A DNA stretch of 64,000 bases from Planctomycetota bacterium. GTDB taxonomy: Bacteria > Planctomycetota > Planctomycetia > Pirellulales > Pirellulaceae. Location of the stretch: contig JACNKX010000077.1 in NCBI GenBank assembly GCA_014381825.1, forward strand, positions 1-64,000. The letters run 5' to 3'. Under the pieces are notes generated by a model. The model made no database searches. It saw nothing but the letters and a program-made list of their open reading frames with translations, and was not told the DNA's origin. The translations under genes and the position numbers were made by a program. Positions 15,834-25,655 of this stretch are shown one piece after another; position 1 is the first letter of the stretch, and every line of letters begins with the position of its first letter.

Positions 15834-18800
15834 CTACTTAACGCGAACGTAGATCTTTACTGTTACGCCAGCCACCTCACACTCTACCGGCTCGACGCCT
15901 TTCAATGCTTCGAACAAGATGCTGTCAGCCAAAGTTTCGCCTTTGATGTAGTCGGCATTCTCTTCGATCGCTTTGCGGAGTTCATCGGAGTCCGTGACGA
16001 TGCCGACTTCGATACGATCCGTGAATTCGCAGTCAAGCTGCTTGCGGCGGTCTTGGATTTGGCGGTTGATGTCGCGGGCGTAACCTTCACGGATCAGTTC
16101 GTCGGTTAGCTCCGTCGAGAGAACGACCACGGTCGTTGGGCCTTGGGCCGCCGCCCATCCTTCCTTTGCCTGCAGCCGAACTTGCAGGTCTTCGTTGTCG
16201 AACTCGATGCTTTGGCCATCGATCTCCAAGACGACTTTGCCGTTCGTATTGAGCTGCTTGAGCAACTCGCCGCCATCGGCAGCAGTGAGCGCCTTCTTGA
16301 CGGCTGGCATCAGCTTACCGACGCGCGGGCCGACTCGTTTGAAGTTCGGCTGCACGAGGTAATCGATGTAAGTCTCAGCGTCCTTCGTGTATTCGATCTT
16401 CTTGACGTTCAGTTCGTCGCACAGCAGCTCTTCATGTTCTTCGAGCCACTTTTGATGAGTTGTCTCGGCCAGGATGACCTCGACTTTGGCGAGCGGCTGT
16501 CGGACCTTGAGCTTCGCGTTCATCCGAGCGCTGCGTCCCAGCGATGCAATCTCGCGCAACAACCGCATGCGCTCCGAGAGTGTTTCGTCAATCGCCTTTG
16601 GGTCAGCTTCCGGGTAGTCGCACAGATGGACGCTTTCTAGCGTGCTATCTCCGAAGACGCCGGCCAAATTTTGCCACAGCGTTTCGGAAATAAACGGTAC
16701 GAACGGAGCGACCAACTTGCTTGTGGTGAGCAGGCACTCGTACAGCGTCCAGTAGGCGTCGAGCTTCTCTGGTGACGCTTTGTCGTTTGCCCAGAAGCGA
16801 TCTCGCGAGCGGCGTACGTACCAGTTGCTCAAGCCGTCGACGAACTCGTTAACCTTTTGGCAGGCACCATAGTTGTCATACGCGTCCATTCGTTCAATGA
16901 CCGCAGCGATCGTGCGATTCAGTTCGCTGAGCACCCAACGGTCGAGTTCGCCGCGTTCGCGCGGAGGTCTATGGCCATTCGAGCCGTCGAAATCAGCGGG
17001 CCCAAGCTGAGCGTTCGCTTCGCGGAATGAAGCGGCAACATTGGGTTCGAAGCCATCGATGTTGCCATAGATGACGAAGAAGCTGTAGACATTCCAGAGC
17101 CGGAGCAGGAACTCGGGGATGCTGTCCTTGATTGCCGGTTCGCTGTAGCGGATCGATGTCCACGGGGATTGGTTCGCGAAGAAGTACCAACGAAGCGCGT
17201 CGCAGCCGTACTTGTCGAAGATCTCGTTGGGCTCGCGGTAATTCCGCTTGCTCTTCGACATCTTCTGACCATCTTCGCCGAGCATAAGCCCTAGGACGAT
17301 GCAATTGCGATAAGGATGCGGAAACGCGACGCCGTCTTCTTTCTCTGACTCCTGACTTCTGACCTCTGACTTCTCGTCTCCAAACAGCAACGTACTAATC
17401 GCCAGCTGACTATAAAACCACCCTCGCGTCTGATCCAGCGCTTCGCTGATAAAGTCTGCCGGGAACTGCGACTCGAATTCTTCACGTCCTTGGTGCGGAT
17501 AGCCCCATTGCGCGAACGGCATCGCGCCGGAGTCGTACCAACAATCGATCACTTCGGTAACGCGAATCATCCGACCGCCGGTCTCGAAAGGCGAATCGTA
17601 GGTGATGGCGTCGATGTAGGGTTTGTGAACGCGTAAATCATCGGGCAATTCGGGATTCAGCTTCTTGGCTTCAGCCCAGACTTCGGTCCCCTGCACACCT
17701 GGCTTCTCAAGCAACTCCTCGTACTGCGCAACGGCCTCCTTCTGGCCGGTCTTGTCGCAGACCCAGATCGGTAGCGGCGTTCCCCAATACCGCTCGCGCG
17801 ACAAGGCCCAGTCGACGTTGGCTTCGAGAAAATTGCCGAAGCGGCCGTCTTTGATGTGCTCGGGCAGCCAGTTGATCTTGCTGTTGTTCTCCAGCATCCG
17901 GTCTTTGAACTGCGTCGTGCGGATGAACCAGCTACGACGCGGGTACTGGATCAGCGGATCTTCGTCCGCTCGCCAACAGAACGGGTAATCGTGCAGATAC
18001 TGCTCTTGGTGATATAGCGCGCCACGAGATTTTAGGTCTCGAATGATGTCGCGATCGCAGTCCTTAACCCACCGACCAACGCAATAGTCGGGTGCTTCTC
18101 TTGTGAAGCAACCGTTCGGCGCAACGCAATGCATGAGTTCAGGCTGCTTGTCAATGTGAAACAAAACACGCTCATCGGATAACACTTCGTAGTCAACTTC
18201 TCCGAACGCGGGAGCCTGATGTACGACACCTGTTCCGGTTTCAACGGTCACAAAGTCTGCTCCGACAACCCTCCATGCCAGATAATCACTTGTCTTTTCA
18301 ACTAGCTTCTCAGCAACTTCAGCACTGAGATTTAGTTTCTTATAGTGGCGACGCCGCGCGTCTTTTCCAGCCACAGTGATACCTGGCCCCGCATGGCCCG
18401 GCACTTGAATTGTGTAAGTATCCTCTTCTGGAAGCGCGCCTTGCTCGTCAGCATGCGCAGAATAAAAGCAATCGAACGGCGGTAAGTATCTCATTCCGAT
18501 GAGTTCTTCACCACTTATTACTTCCTCCACATGAAGATCTCGCTTGACCTTTGCCGAGACTTGCTCAACTAACGACTCCGCCAGAATTAGCTTTTGGTCC
18601 TCTTCGGTGTCGCGAACTACCGCATACTTAACGTGTGGATGTACTGCGGCGAATTGATTACTCGGCAAGGTCCAAGGTGTTGTCGTCCACACCAGGAGGC
18701 TGGCACCCTCTAATCCCAACGACTTCACACGATCATCGGATACCAGCGGGAACTTGACGTAAACACTCGGATCGGCAACTTCGCGATAACCTTGTCCAAC

Positions 18801-19379
18801 TTCGCCGGCGCTGAGCGCCGTTCCACCTTGAGCCCACCACCAGACGATCTTGTGTCCTTGATAGAGCAAATCGCGGTCGAACAGATTCTTCAGCGACCAC
18901 CAGACGCTTTCGACATAGCTTTGGTGATACGTGACATAAGCTTCGTCGAGATGAATCCAAAAGCCTAGCCGTTCGGTCAGCCGCTCCCACTCTTGCATGT
19001 ATCGCCAGACGCTTTGCTGGCACTTCTGGATGAAAGGCTCGATGCCGTACGCTTCGATCTCATCCTTGGAGTGAATGCCGAGTTCCTTGCAGACTTCGAC
19101 TTCGACGGGCAAGCCGTGTGTGTCCCAGCCACCTTTGCGCTCGCATAGATAACCGCGCATTGTTTTGTAACGAGGGAAGAGGTCTTTCATTGCGCGCGTC
19201 AGGCAGTGCCCCGGATGCGGCATTCCGTTCGCCGTGGGAGGCCCTTCGTAGAAGACGAACTTGTCGCTGCCAGCGCGGCGTACGAGCGATTGCTCGTAGA
19301 TCTTGTGTTCCTTCCAGAACGCTAAGATCTCTTCTTCAAGTTGCGGAAAATTGGCGTTTGCGGGAACTGACCGAAACAT
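15834..19379 (-). CDS. ileS: Isoleucyl-tRNA synthetase, eukaryotic-like (type 2)
   Basis: 1181 aa class Ia synthetase charging tRNA-Ile. HIGH-type motif HPGH at 55-58 in [29 protein letters not shown], the CP1 editing domain in the middle, KMSKSKRN before the anticodon-binding domain, and a long C-terminal extension. The eukaryotic-like type is longer than the common bacterial one (about 930 aa), in keeping with this length; that type is known to tolerate mupirocin. Oddity: about 50 codons upstream of KMSKSKRN is a low-complexity [16 protein letters not shown] segment, the in-frame reading of a short DNA repeat at 17344-17375. The bases just before the start hold no other gene until the acidic protein at 19529. 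Confidence 0.95.
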   Translation of the reverse strand: MFRSVPANANFPQLEEEILAFWKEHKIYEQSLVRRAGSDKFVFYEGPPTANGMPHPGHCLTRAMKDLFPRYKTMRGYLCERKGGWDTHGLPVEVEVCKELGIHSKDEIEAYGIEPFIQKCQQSVWRYMQEWERLTERLGFWIHLDEAYVTYHQSYVESVWWSLKNLFDRDLLYQGHKIVWWWAQGGTALSAGEVGQGYREVADPSVYVKFPLVSDDRVKSLGLEGASLLVWTTTPWTLPSNQFAAVHPHVKYAVVRDTEEDQKLILAESLVEQVSAKVKRDLHVEEVISGEELIGMRYLPPFDCFYSAHADEQGALPEEDTYTIQVPGHAGPGITVAGKDARRRHYKKLNLSAEVAEKLVEKTSDYLAWRVVGADFVTVETGTGVVHQAPAFGEVDYEVLSDERVLFHIDKQPELMHCVAPNGCFTREAPDYCVGRWVKDCDRDIIRDLKSRGALYHQEQYLHDYPFCWRADEDPLIQYPRRSWFIRTTQFKDRMLENNSKINWLPEHIKDGRFGNFLEANVDWALSRERYWGTPLPIWVCDKTGQKEAVAQYEELLEKPGVQGTEVWAEAKKLNPELPDDLRVHKPYIDAITYDSPFETGGRMIRVTEVIDCWYDSGAMPFAQWGYPHQGREEFESQFPADFISEALDQTRGWFYSQLAISTLLFGDEKSEVRSQESEKEDGVAFPHPYRNCIVLGLMLGEDGQKMSKSKRNYREPNEIFDKYGCDALRWYFFANQSPWTSIRYSEPAIKDSIPEFLLRLWNVYSFFVIYGNIDGFEPNVAASFREANAQLGPADFDGSNGHRPPRERGELDRWVLSELNRTIAAVIERMDAYDNYGACQKVNEFVDGLSNWYVRRSRDRFWANDKASPEKLDAYWTLYECLLTTSKLVAPFVPFISETLWQNLAGVFGDSTLESVHLCDYPEADPKAIDETLSERMRLLREIASLGRSARMNAKLKVRQPLAKVEVILAETTHQKWLEEHEELLCDELNVKKIEYTKDAETYIDYLVQPNFKRVGPRVGKLMPAVKKALTAADGGELLKQLNTNGKVVLEIDGQSIEFDNEDLQVRLQAKEGWAAAQGPTTVVVLSTELTDELIREGYARDINRQIQDRRKQLDCEFTDRIEVGIVTDSDELRKAIEENADYIKGETLADSILFEALKGVEPVECEVAGVTVKIYVRVK
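17344..17375. repeat. Tandem-like CTGACTTCTGAC repeat inside ileS
   Basis: About 32 bases of alternating CTGACTCCTGACTTCTGACC units, read on the minus strand as [11 protein letters not shown] within ileS. Such degenerate GAAGTCAGAGGTCAG strings occur as intergenic repeats in planctomycete genomes; here one is translated. Confidence 0.7.
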
Positions 19380-19528
19380 GCATCCATCCAGCTTGCCCGA
19401 GCTGCCGGCGGCAGGCTGCGCGGAGTGTTATTGAGAAGTCGACCGATCCTACGTGGCCTTTCGCTCCGCGAAAGTGCGCATGTTCGCCGTGCGAACAGCC
19501 ACGCGACCACCATTACCGATCAGCGGTT

Positions 19529-19864
19529 CTATTTCTCTTTCTCTTTCGGCTCCTCTTCGGCTTCTTCGTCGACTTCGCCGCTGAAGTCGGTCGTACCGTC
19601 ATCAAAGTCGGACGCAGGAAACTCTTCGTTGTCGACTTCGTACTCGTCGTCGGCTTCTTCCTCGAAGTCGTCGTCGAAATCGTCGTCGAAATCGTCCTCG
19701 TCGAAGTCGTCTCCCTCGTCCTCGTCGTCAGCCAAATCGAAGTCCGAGATCTCGGCAACGACAACAACTGGAACTGGGACGACTTGATTCGGCTCGGCAA
19801 CACCGATACCGAGTTCCGGCAAGCTGAACAAATCAGAATCTTCGTTTCCCAACGCTATCGACAT
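19529..19864 (-). CDS. Extremely acidic low-complexity protein
   Basis: 111 aa from the ATG at 19864, with GAGAGG seven bases upstream; ATG 19870 is the other option. Residues about 45-111 are nearly all Asp, Glu and Phe (DDFDEDDFDDDFDDDFEEE), with a Lys/Glu tail ending PKEKEK; the N-terminus SIALGNEDSDLFSLPELGIG and a hydrophobic VVPVPVVVVAEISDF stretch are more ordinary. No membrane helix or signal is convincing. Asp/Glu-rich tails of this type occur in nucleic-acid mimics and ribosome- or RNA-polymerase-associated proteins; I cannot tell which. It is upstream of ileS on the same strand (149 bases apart). A plus-strand frame across it reads as Ser/Lys-rich shadow. Confidence 0.55.
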   Translation of the reverse strand: MSIALGNEDSDLFSLPELGIGVAEPNQVVPVPVVVVAEISDFDLADDEDEGDDFDEDDFDDDFDDDFEEEADDEYEVDNEEFPASDFDDGTTDFSGEVDEEAEEEPKEKEK

Positions 19865-20035
19865 CGACATACCTCTCAATTACGGCGAAATGGGTCGTTC
19901 GACTGGCGAATCTCTTGCTAAAGACGGCTCGCGACGAGCAAAGTTCGCGGGCCAATTGCTCTTAGTTATATAAGCATCGCGACTTTGTCAACTGACGGGA
20001 AGGAGGGGTATCCGGGAAGAGTGCGTGGTCGCGAA

Positions 20036-21370
20036 TCAGCCCAGCCACTGAGTTCCGTAGGGCTCCCGGTATTTCTTGCTCAACATCTCATTCGCTTCGT
20101 CGCAGTCCACGAATTGCTCGGTCTTGGCGTCAAAGTCCAATCGTCCGCGTGTGCGGTAGGCGATCTCACCCAGATGTACCAATGCACAGGAACGATGAGC
20201 CGTCAGCGGGTTCGCTCTTGTCGCGGTATCGCGCGACCGCACAGCGTCCAGAAAATTCGCCATGTGCTCGGCGTAGCCTCGCTGGCCCCGAAGATCCTTG
20301 CCTTCGGTTGGGCCAGGAGTCGACTTGGGTCCGAGAAACACACTGAACGCTCCACGACGCGAGAAGATCATGTACCCGTCCGTACCGTAAAAGACGTTCC
20401 CGTTGTCAAAGCCATGCAGTCCATAAGCCGTGAACGGATAGTTCTCGTAGATCAGCAGCCGACCGTCAGGATACTCGTAGTTGACGACCATATTATCGGG
20501 ATACTCGCTGGCGTGGCCGTGCAGCATCATGCGGCTGCCGCGAGCCGTTATCTGAGCCGGAACCGTGTCGATACCAAGTCCCCAGCAAGCCATATCGAGG
20601 TCGTGGATGCCGTCGTCACCGATCTCGCCATTAGCATAGTCACGATACATTCGCCAAGTGCCATGGAAGCGATGAGCGTTGAACGCTCGCTTGGGTGCCG
20701 GCCCCAACCAGCGATCGTAATCGACGCCGCTGGGAATGGCACTGTCCGGAACAGGCTTCACGGTTTGTCGCATCTCGGCGGTCCATGCCTTTGCGATCTT
20801 GACTTCACCGAGGATTCCGTCGGCCAGCAGCTTCTCGGCCTTTTGAGTAACAGGACTACTCCGCATCTGGCTGCCTTGTTGGACAACGCGTTTGTGCTTC
20901 TTGGCCGCCTGGATGATCGCGTGCCCTTCGTTGTAGACGTGCGAGATCGGTTTCTCGATATAGACATCTTTCCCTTCGGCCATCGCGTGCAGTGCGATCG
21001 GCGCGTGCCAATGATGTGGCGTAGCGATGATGACCGCATCGACACTTTTGTCTTCGACCACATCTTCAAACTTCGACGTTCGTTTGGTGGGAGCCGATTG
21101 GAAACCCTTGATGTGCGCCGACATCTTGTCCATTTGCCGCGGGTCGACATCACACAGCCACGCCAACGAAACGTTCTCGCGGCGAGCGACCAAGCCTTTG
21201 ACATGGTGCCCCATAATCCCGCCGCAACCGATGATGCCGATCGCCAGCTTTGCGGAATTGTCCGCTCCGATCGCATGGACACCGCCAAGCGTTGAAACAG
21301 CAGCGGTGATGGCGGTCGCTTTCGCTGAGTGTTGCAGGAACCCGCGTCGTGTCGTTGCATCGGTCATCAT
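20036..21370 (-). CDS. Gfo/Idh/MocA family oxidoreductase, Tat-exported
   Basis: 444 aa. Twin-arginine signal TRRGFLQHSAKATAITAAV at the N-terminus, then NAD(P)-binding GIIGCGGIMG (45-54) and the EKP motif with K140 in YIEKPISHVYNEG. The C-terminal half has the family's YPDGRLLIYENYPF sheet region. These enzymes oxidise or reduce sugars and sugar-like substrates; planctomycetes carry many exported paralogues. AAGGAG lies three bases before ATG 21370 and six before ATG 21367, so the second may be used. It is last of a three-gene operon (18 bases after the aldolase), which points to acid-sugar breakdown. An exported NAD-dependent enzyme is odd, since NAD must be folded in before Tat export. Confidence 0.88.
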   Translation of the reverse strand: MMTDATTRRGFLQHSAKATAITAAVSTLGGVHAIGADNSAKLAIGIIGCGGIMGHHVKGLVARRENVSLAWLCDVDPRQMDKMSAHIKGFQSAPTKRTSKFEDVVEDKSVDAVIIATPHHWHAPIALHAMAEGKDVYIEKPISHVYNEGHAIIQAAKKHKRVVQQGSQMRSSPVTQKAEKLLADGILGEVKIAKAWTAEMRQTVKPVPDSAIPSGVDYDRWLGPAPKRAFNAHRFHGTWRMYRDYANGEIGDDGIHDLDMACWGLGIDTVPAQITARGSRMMLHGHASEYPDNMVVNYEYPDGRLLIYENYPFTAYGLHGFDNGNVFYGTDGYMIFSRRGAFSVFLGPKSTPGPTEGKDLRGQRGYAEHMANFLDAVRSRDTATRANPLTAHRSCALVHLGEIAYRTRGRLDFDAKTEQFVDCDEANEMLSKKYREPYGTQWLG

Positions 21371-21388
21371 CAGCTCCTTATTGTCGTA

Positions 21389-22174
21389 TTAAATACTCTT
21401 GGCGTCGCAGTGCTCTCGTACTTTACTAACAACTTCGCAGGCAGCCCGTCGCATTAGCGTAACGTCAACTCCTATCGACAACCACTGAATTCCCATGTCG
21501 GCTAACAGAGACAAATGCACCGGATCGGCTCCGACCGACACACCGACCGGAATCTTGGCAGCGCGAGCCTTGTCGATGATGTTTTGCATCACACTCAGCA
21601 CTTCTGGATGAGCGGGCTCGCCGCGGTATCCGAGGGCTGTCGATAAATCGTTTGGTCCGAAGGCAATGCTCGTCAGCCCGGGAACGGCAAGGATCTCGTC
21701 GATGTTCTCTACGGCTGCAGCCTGCTCGATCTGGACGACGATGATAATGTCCGCGTTCGCTTGCTCGTAGTATTTTTTAAGATCACGACGTCCGTAGTCC
21801 AATGGCCGTAGTGGCCCAAAGCCGCGAGTTCCCAGAGGCGGATAAAGGCACGCAGCGACAGCGCGCGCAACGTCATCCGCGGTCTCGATCATGGGAACAA
21901 TGACGCCATCCGCGCCAATATCGATCACTGGCTTGATTAACGCCTGATCGTTCCAAGGCACTCGAACGAGCGCCGCCGTGCCACTTCCTTTGATAGCGAT
22001 CAAGTGATTCTTGACGGCTCCCAGCGACAGCGCCGTGTGTTCCATGTCGACCCAGAAGAAATCCAGGTCGCCGCACAGTGCCTCCGTGACCATGGAATCT
22101 GAAAGTGCGATTCCCGTTCCAAAACAGAGATCGCCTCGATCGAGCTTGTCTCGGAACGTTCGAGCGTTGTGCAT
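21389..22174 (-). CDS. HpcH/HpaI family class II aldolase
   Basis: 261 aa. The catalytic DMEH motif is at 43-46, an arginine in VRVPW (R71) binds the substrate carboxylate, and the metal ligands are the Glu in VVQIEQAAAVEN and the Asp in FGPNDLSTALG. The family splits 4-hydroxy-2-oxo acids into pyruvate plus an aldehyde (for example 2-keto-3-deoxy sugar acids or 2,4-dihydroxyhept-2-enedioate). Located directly between a ManD/RspA-like dehydratase and an oxidoreductase, it is well placed to cleave the 2-keto-3-deoxy acid made by the dehydratase. 53 bases separate it from the dehydratase gene. Confidence 0.9.
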   Translation of the reverse strand: MHNARTFRDKLDRGDLCFGTGIALSDSMVTEALCGDLDFFWVDMEHTALSLGAVKNHLIAIKGSGTAALVRVPWNDQALIKPVIDIGADGVIVPMIETADDVARAVAACLYPPLGTRGFGPLRPLDYGRRDLKKYYEQANADIIIVVQIEQAAAVENIDEILAVPGLTSIAFGPNDLSTALGYRGEPAHPEVLSVMQNIIDKARAAKIPVGVSVGADPVHLSLLADMGIQWLSIGVDVTLMRRAACEVVSKVREHCDAKSI

Positions 22175-22227
22175 GCCTTAGTTTCCAATGTGATTGAGAA
22201 GAAGAACGCACTAGGGTAACTCGCTCG

Positions 22228-23463
22228 CTAGGGCCGAACAATACTCCCATCTCTGCGGCGGATGGCAGGCCAAGCTCCGTTGTAGGGGTGATCCGGGAAA
22301 GGGAACTTGGCGGCGAGCTCTTCGTTGATGTCGATCCCCAGTCCCGGTTGGTCATTGGGCCAAAGGCTGCCATCGCGGACCTGTGGACAGCCAGGAAAGA
22401 CATCGAGCGTCGCTTGATTAAATGGTGTAAATTCCTGAAGGCCAAAGTTTTGACAACATAGATCGAGCGCGAGGTTCGCAGCATGGCCCACGGGAGACGT
22501 ATCGCCAGGTCCGTGCCACGCGGTACGAACGCCAAAGAACTCGCACAGTGAGGCGATCTTCTTCGCGGGAGACAATCCTCCGACTTGGGATAAGTGTAAG
22601 CGAATGAAGTCGATCAGGCGATCTTTCACCAACGGAAGGAACTCGTTCGGATTGTTGAACAACTCGCCCATCGCAATCGGAATCGACGAGTGCTGGCGAA
22701 GCAAATGGAAGTAATCGATCTCCTCCGGCGGCAACGGATCTTCGTAAAAGAATAAACGGAACGGCTCAAGTGCCTTCGCCAACTCAATCGCCATCGGAGG
22801 TGGCACTCGCTCATGAACATCATGCAGCAATTCAATTTCATCCCCCAGCTCGCGACGTGCACATTCGAACAACCGCGGCGCAAGCCGCACATAGTCAGCG
22901 GGTTCGAAGACGTTGTGAGGCGACGTCGGACCGTCGACAGCTCGATCGACTTGGAGGTCACTGCTCGTGCCATAAGTCGCTTGGCCAGGCACTTCGACTT
23001 GCATACGAATGTGGCGGTAGCCTTGCTCGAGAAACGCGCGAGCTTTGTCGACGACTTCCGCAGGCTCGGCTCCCGATGCATGCACATAGGTCGCCGCTGA
23101 CATGCGACACTTGCCGCCGAGCAACTCGTAAACCGGCATCCCCGCTCGCTTCCCCTTGATGTCCCAAAGCGCCATGTCGACGCCAGAAAGAGCGTTGTTC
23201 AGCACCGGACCGTTCCGCCAGTACGAACTCATCTGCGACGACCAATAGATATCTTCGATCTCGTCGGCGTTTCGGCCTCGCAGAAAGGGATCAAGGTAAT
23301 GATGGACCGCTTCGACAACGGTCTTCGGACGCTGGGTGAACGTTGCACACCCGAGACCATACAGTCCTGGCTGATTCGTTTCGACTTTGACAATAACCAG
23401 CCGGATCCCTGCGGGCGCGGTCTCGATACAGCGGACTCGATCGATCGTTATTTTGCTCATCAT
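22228..23463 (-). CDS. Enolase-superfamily sugar acid dehydratase (ManD/RspA-like)
   Basis: 411 aa from ATG 23463 with GGCGAG just upstream; a TTG nine codons earlier is less likely. Recognised by YGLGCATFTQR, the YWRNGPV and SGVDMALWDIKGKRAGMPVY blocks, and the three metal ligands D215 (LLHDVHER), E241 (FYEDPLPP) and E267 (MGELFNN), then AWHGPGDTSPVGHAAN. This is the D-mannonate dehydratase/RspA branch of the enolase superfamily; members dehydrate mannonate, gluconate or related acids, some with very low activity. First gene of the operon with the aldolase and oxidoreductase, and divergent from the MscS gene. Exact substrate unknown. Confidence 0.9.
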   Translation of the reverse strand: MMSKITIDRVRCIETAPAGIRLVIVKVETNQPGLYGLGCATFTQRPKTVVEAVHHYLDPFLRGRNADEIEDIYWSSQMSSYWRNGPVLNNALSGVDMALWDIKGKRAGMPVYELLGGKCRMSAATYVHASGAEPAEVVDKARAFLEQGYRHIRMQVEVPGQATYGTSSDLQVDRAVDGPTSPHNVFEPADYVRLAPRLFECARRELGDEIELLHDVHERVPPPMAIELAKALEPFRLFFYEDPLPPEEIDYFHLLRQHSSIPIAMGELFNNPNEFLPLVKDRLIDFIRLHLSQVGGLSPAKKIASLCEFFGVRTAWHGPGDTSPVGHAANLALDLCCQNFGLQEFTPFNQATLDVFPGCPQVRDGSLWPNDQPGLGIDINEELAAKFPFPDHPYNGAWPAIRRRDGSIVRP

Positions 23464-23653
23464 TGGCTCGCCGTTGGCATTCGGTATCAATTCAGGACAT
23501 GAGTGACAGCTGTAGTTGTAGCCGATCTTGCTCCGTGTCGCCGATCACCGGACACGCCAAGATTCGCGAACAATAAACCGCCGTTGATGCGACTGGGTAT
23601 ATGGACGATGATTCGATTGCTCATACGACAATCCTGCCCACGGAGGAGAAACG

Positions 23654-25516
23654 ATGCGTCCTTGGATGCAACGGCTGACGCTGCTAGCACTAATGATCAT
23701 CGCAGGCGGTTCATTCGTCTCGCGAACGACGGCTCAGACCGGTCAACCGCCAAGTGACGGAACGCCTGAAAAATCGGCCGACGACCGCAGCACTTCGAAG
23801 CCGGAAGAGCCGCTCGAGACGACGCCTCCCCAACCAGACGTCGATCCTAAACTGGCGAAGGCACTTGGGTCGCCGCATGCGACGATGAAGACCTTTCTAG
23901 AGGCGATGGACGAGGGCCGACTCGAAGACGCGGCGACTTGTCTGGATCTGTCGGAACTCACAGCGACGGAAGAGGCTCGTAAGACGAAGGAGCAGGAGCT
24001 GGCACACAAGTTGAAGGAGGTTCTCGACAAGCTCGTTCGGGTCGAAACCAGCCAGTATCCGGAAGACGCAGAATTGGACGTGAAGTTCTCGTTGGCGGAT
24101 GCCCAATACATCGAGCCTGCGGATCGTGAGATCGCAGAGAAGATCGTCATTTCGCAAAGCGACGACGGACTCTGGCGTTTCGACACCGCAACGATTGTCG
24201 TTATCGAAGAGCTATACGAGCTTCTGCTGGAACGCGGCAAGGTCCAAGAACTGAACGTCAATCCAACAACGACGGAACCGGCAGACGTTCCCGTTTCGAT
24301 CTGGCTAGCGGAACTCTTTCCCGTCGGACTGCGCAAGACGCGATTCTTCCTTCCTACTTACCAATGGATCGGTTTGGCCGCAGTGGTTCTGCTCGGTCTC
24401 CTCGCGGATCGAATGACGCGAATGACGCTCGCCCTCTTGATGAAAATATGGTTTCGTGTGCGTCATCGCTCGCGAGCACCGGTCGTCCCCGGGATGTGGC
24501 GGCCCGTCGGACTGTTTATGCAATGTCTGACATGGTATCTGCTAGCGAAGCCAATTGGGCTGCCACTGTTAGTTCTCACGATACTTCTCGTGGGATTGAA
24601 GTATTTCGCGGTAATTGCCGGCGTCTGGACGAGCTTTCATTTGATCGACCTCGCCGCCCGCATGGCGGGTCGCCGCGCGGCGAATACCCCTTCTCGCTTC
24701 GACGATCTGCTCGTCCCGCTGCTGTCCAAGTCACTTAAGTTGGTCGCAGCGTGCGTCGGTATCGTCATTTGTGTCAATGCGTTCGGCTGGGAAGTCGCAG
24801 GGTTACTAGGCGGGCTCGGCATCGGGGGCATGGCGTTGGCTTTCGCATCACAGGACGCCATCGGCAACGTCTTCGGGTCGCTGACGGTATTGCTCGATCG
24901 ACCTTTTGAAGTTGGCGATTGGATCGTCTCGGATGGTGTGGAAGGAAACGTCGAAACAGTCGGCTTCAGGAGTACTCGAATTCGCACGTTCTATAACTCG
25001 GTGATCACCATTCCGAACAACCGTTTTACGACTTCGGCCGTCGACAACATGGGGCAGCGCCAGTTTCGACGCTTCAAAACATCAATCGGGGTCCAATACG
25101 ATACAACGCCCGAACAGATCGATGCTTTCTGCGAAGGAATCCGCGAGTTGCTTCGACGTCATCCGTACACGCGCAAGGACTACTATCACGTTTACTTCAA
25201 CGACTTCGATTCCAGCTCGCTCAATATTCTCTTGTACTGCTTTTTCGAATGTCCGGAGTGGTCGGTCGAGCTTCGCGAGCGGCATCGCTTGCTCGTGGAC
25301 ATCATGAAGCTGGCAAGCCAGCTGCGCGTCCAATTCGCGTTTCCAACTCGAACGATTCAAATGTTCCAAGGCGATCCGAGCCCCACGACCCAGGACAAAG
25401 ACTGGTCAGATCCGCACAGCATCGGACTCCGCGAGGCTGCCCAAGTAGCTGGCCCCGTACTCTCCCACAAAGATCGGCCCGGCGATGTCTTGTTTCCTGG
25501 TCCTGCTAATGTCTAA
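23654..25516 (+). CDS. MscS-family mechanosensitive ion channel with extracytoplasmic N-domain
   Basis: 620 aa. Signal peptide or first TM at residues 5-25 (ending TTAQ), then about 200 residues of charged, helical extracytoplasmic domain (PEKSADDRSTSKPEE, a DAATCLDLSELTATEE repeat-like region). Several TM helices follow between about 235 and 400, and the MscS core ends with the pore helix GLLGGLGIGGMALAFASQDAIGNVFGS, then the beta domain FEVGDWIVSDGVEGNVE and IPNNRF. MscS channels open on membrane tension to release solutes. A GGAGGAG site precedes the ATG. The carboxy tail (PSPTTQDKDWSDPHS on) is extra. The N-terminal domain is of a type seen in planctomycete MscS proteins; its ligand is unknown. 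Confidence 0.9.
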   Translation: MRPWMQRLTLLALMIIAGGSFVSRTTAQTGQPPSDGTPEKSADDRSTSKPEEPLETTPPQPDVDPKLAKALGSPHATMKTFLEAMDEGRLEDAATCLDLSELTATEEARKTKEQELAHKLKEVLDKLVRVETSQYPEDAELDVKFSLADAQYIEPADREIAEKIVISQSDDGLWRFDTATIVVIEELYELLLERGKVQELNVNPTTTEPADVPVSIWLAELFPVGLRKTRFFLPTYQWIGLAAVVLLGLLADRMTRMTLALLMKIWFRVRHRSRAPVVPGMWRPVGLFMQCLTWYLLAKPIGLPLLVLTILLVGLKYFAVIAGVWTSFHLIDLAARMAGRRAANTPSRFDDLLVPLLSKSLKLVAACVGIVICVNAFGWEVAGLLGGLGIGGMALAFASQDAIGNVFGSLTVLLDRPFEVGDWIVSDGVEGNVETVGFRSTRIRTFYNSVITIPNNRFTTSAVDNMGQRQFRRFKTSIGVQYDTTPEQIDAFCEGIRELLRRHPYTRKDYYHVYFNDFDSSSLNILLYCFFECPEWSVELRERHRLLVDIMKLASQLRVQFAFPTRTIQMFQGDPSPTTQDKDWSDPHSIGLREAAQVAGPVLSHKDRPGDVLFPGPANV

Positions 25517-25655
25517 CGCGTGATCATTTGAAGATCTGGGCTCCCCAGAGTTGCCAAACTCGTAATGGCGCGGTGACCGGAATGTAATAGATTACCGGTA
25601 GCGAAATGCCCGCGGTGTGTCAACGGTCCTCGATCCCGAAGAGTCGGAGTTCGCC

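Noticed and set aside
19118-19921. 267-aa plus-strand open frame over the acidic gene and the ileS start
   Set aside because: It runs antisense to two better supported genes, is low-complexity, and lacks a ribosome-binding site or domain.
19985-21295. 436-aa plus-strand open frame antisense to the oxidoreductase
   Set aside because: The minus-strand product has clear Tat, NAD and EKP motifs; the antisense product has none. Long antisense frames are common at this base composition.
23514-23560. CGTGTC/GACACG dyad between the dehydratase and MscS genes
   Set aside because: Six-base arms with a ten-base spacer are too weak to call a regulatory site.
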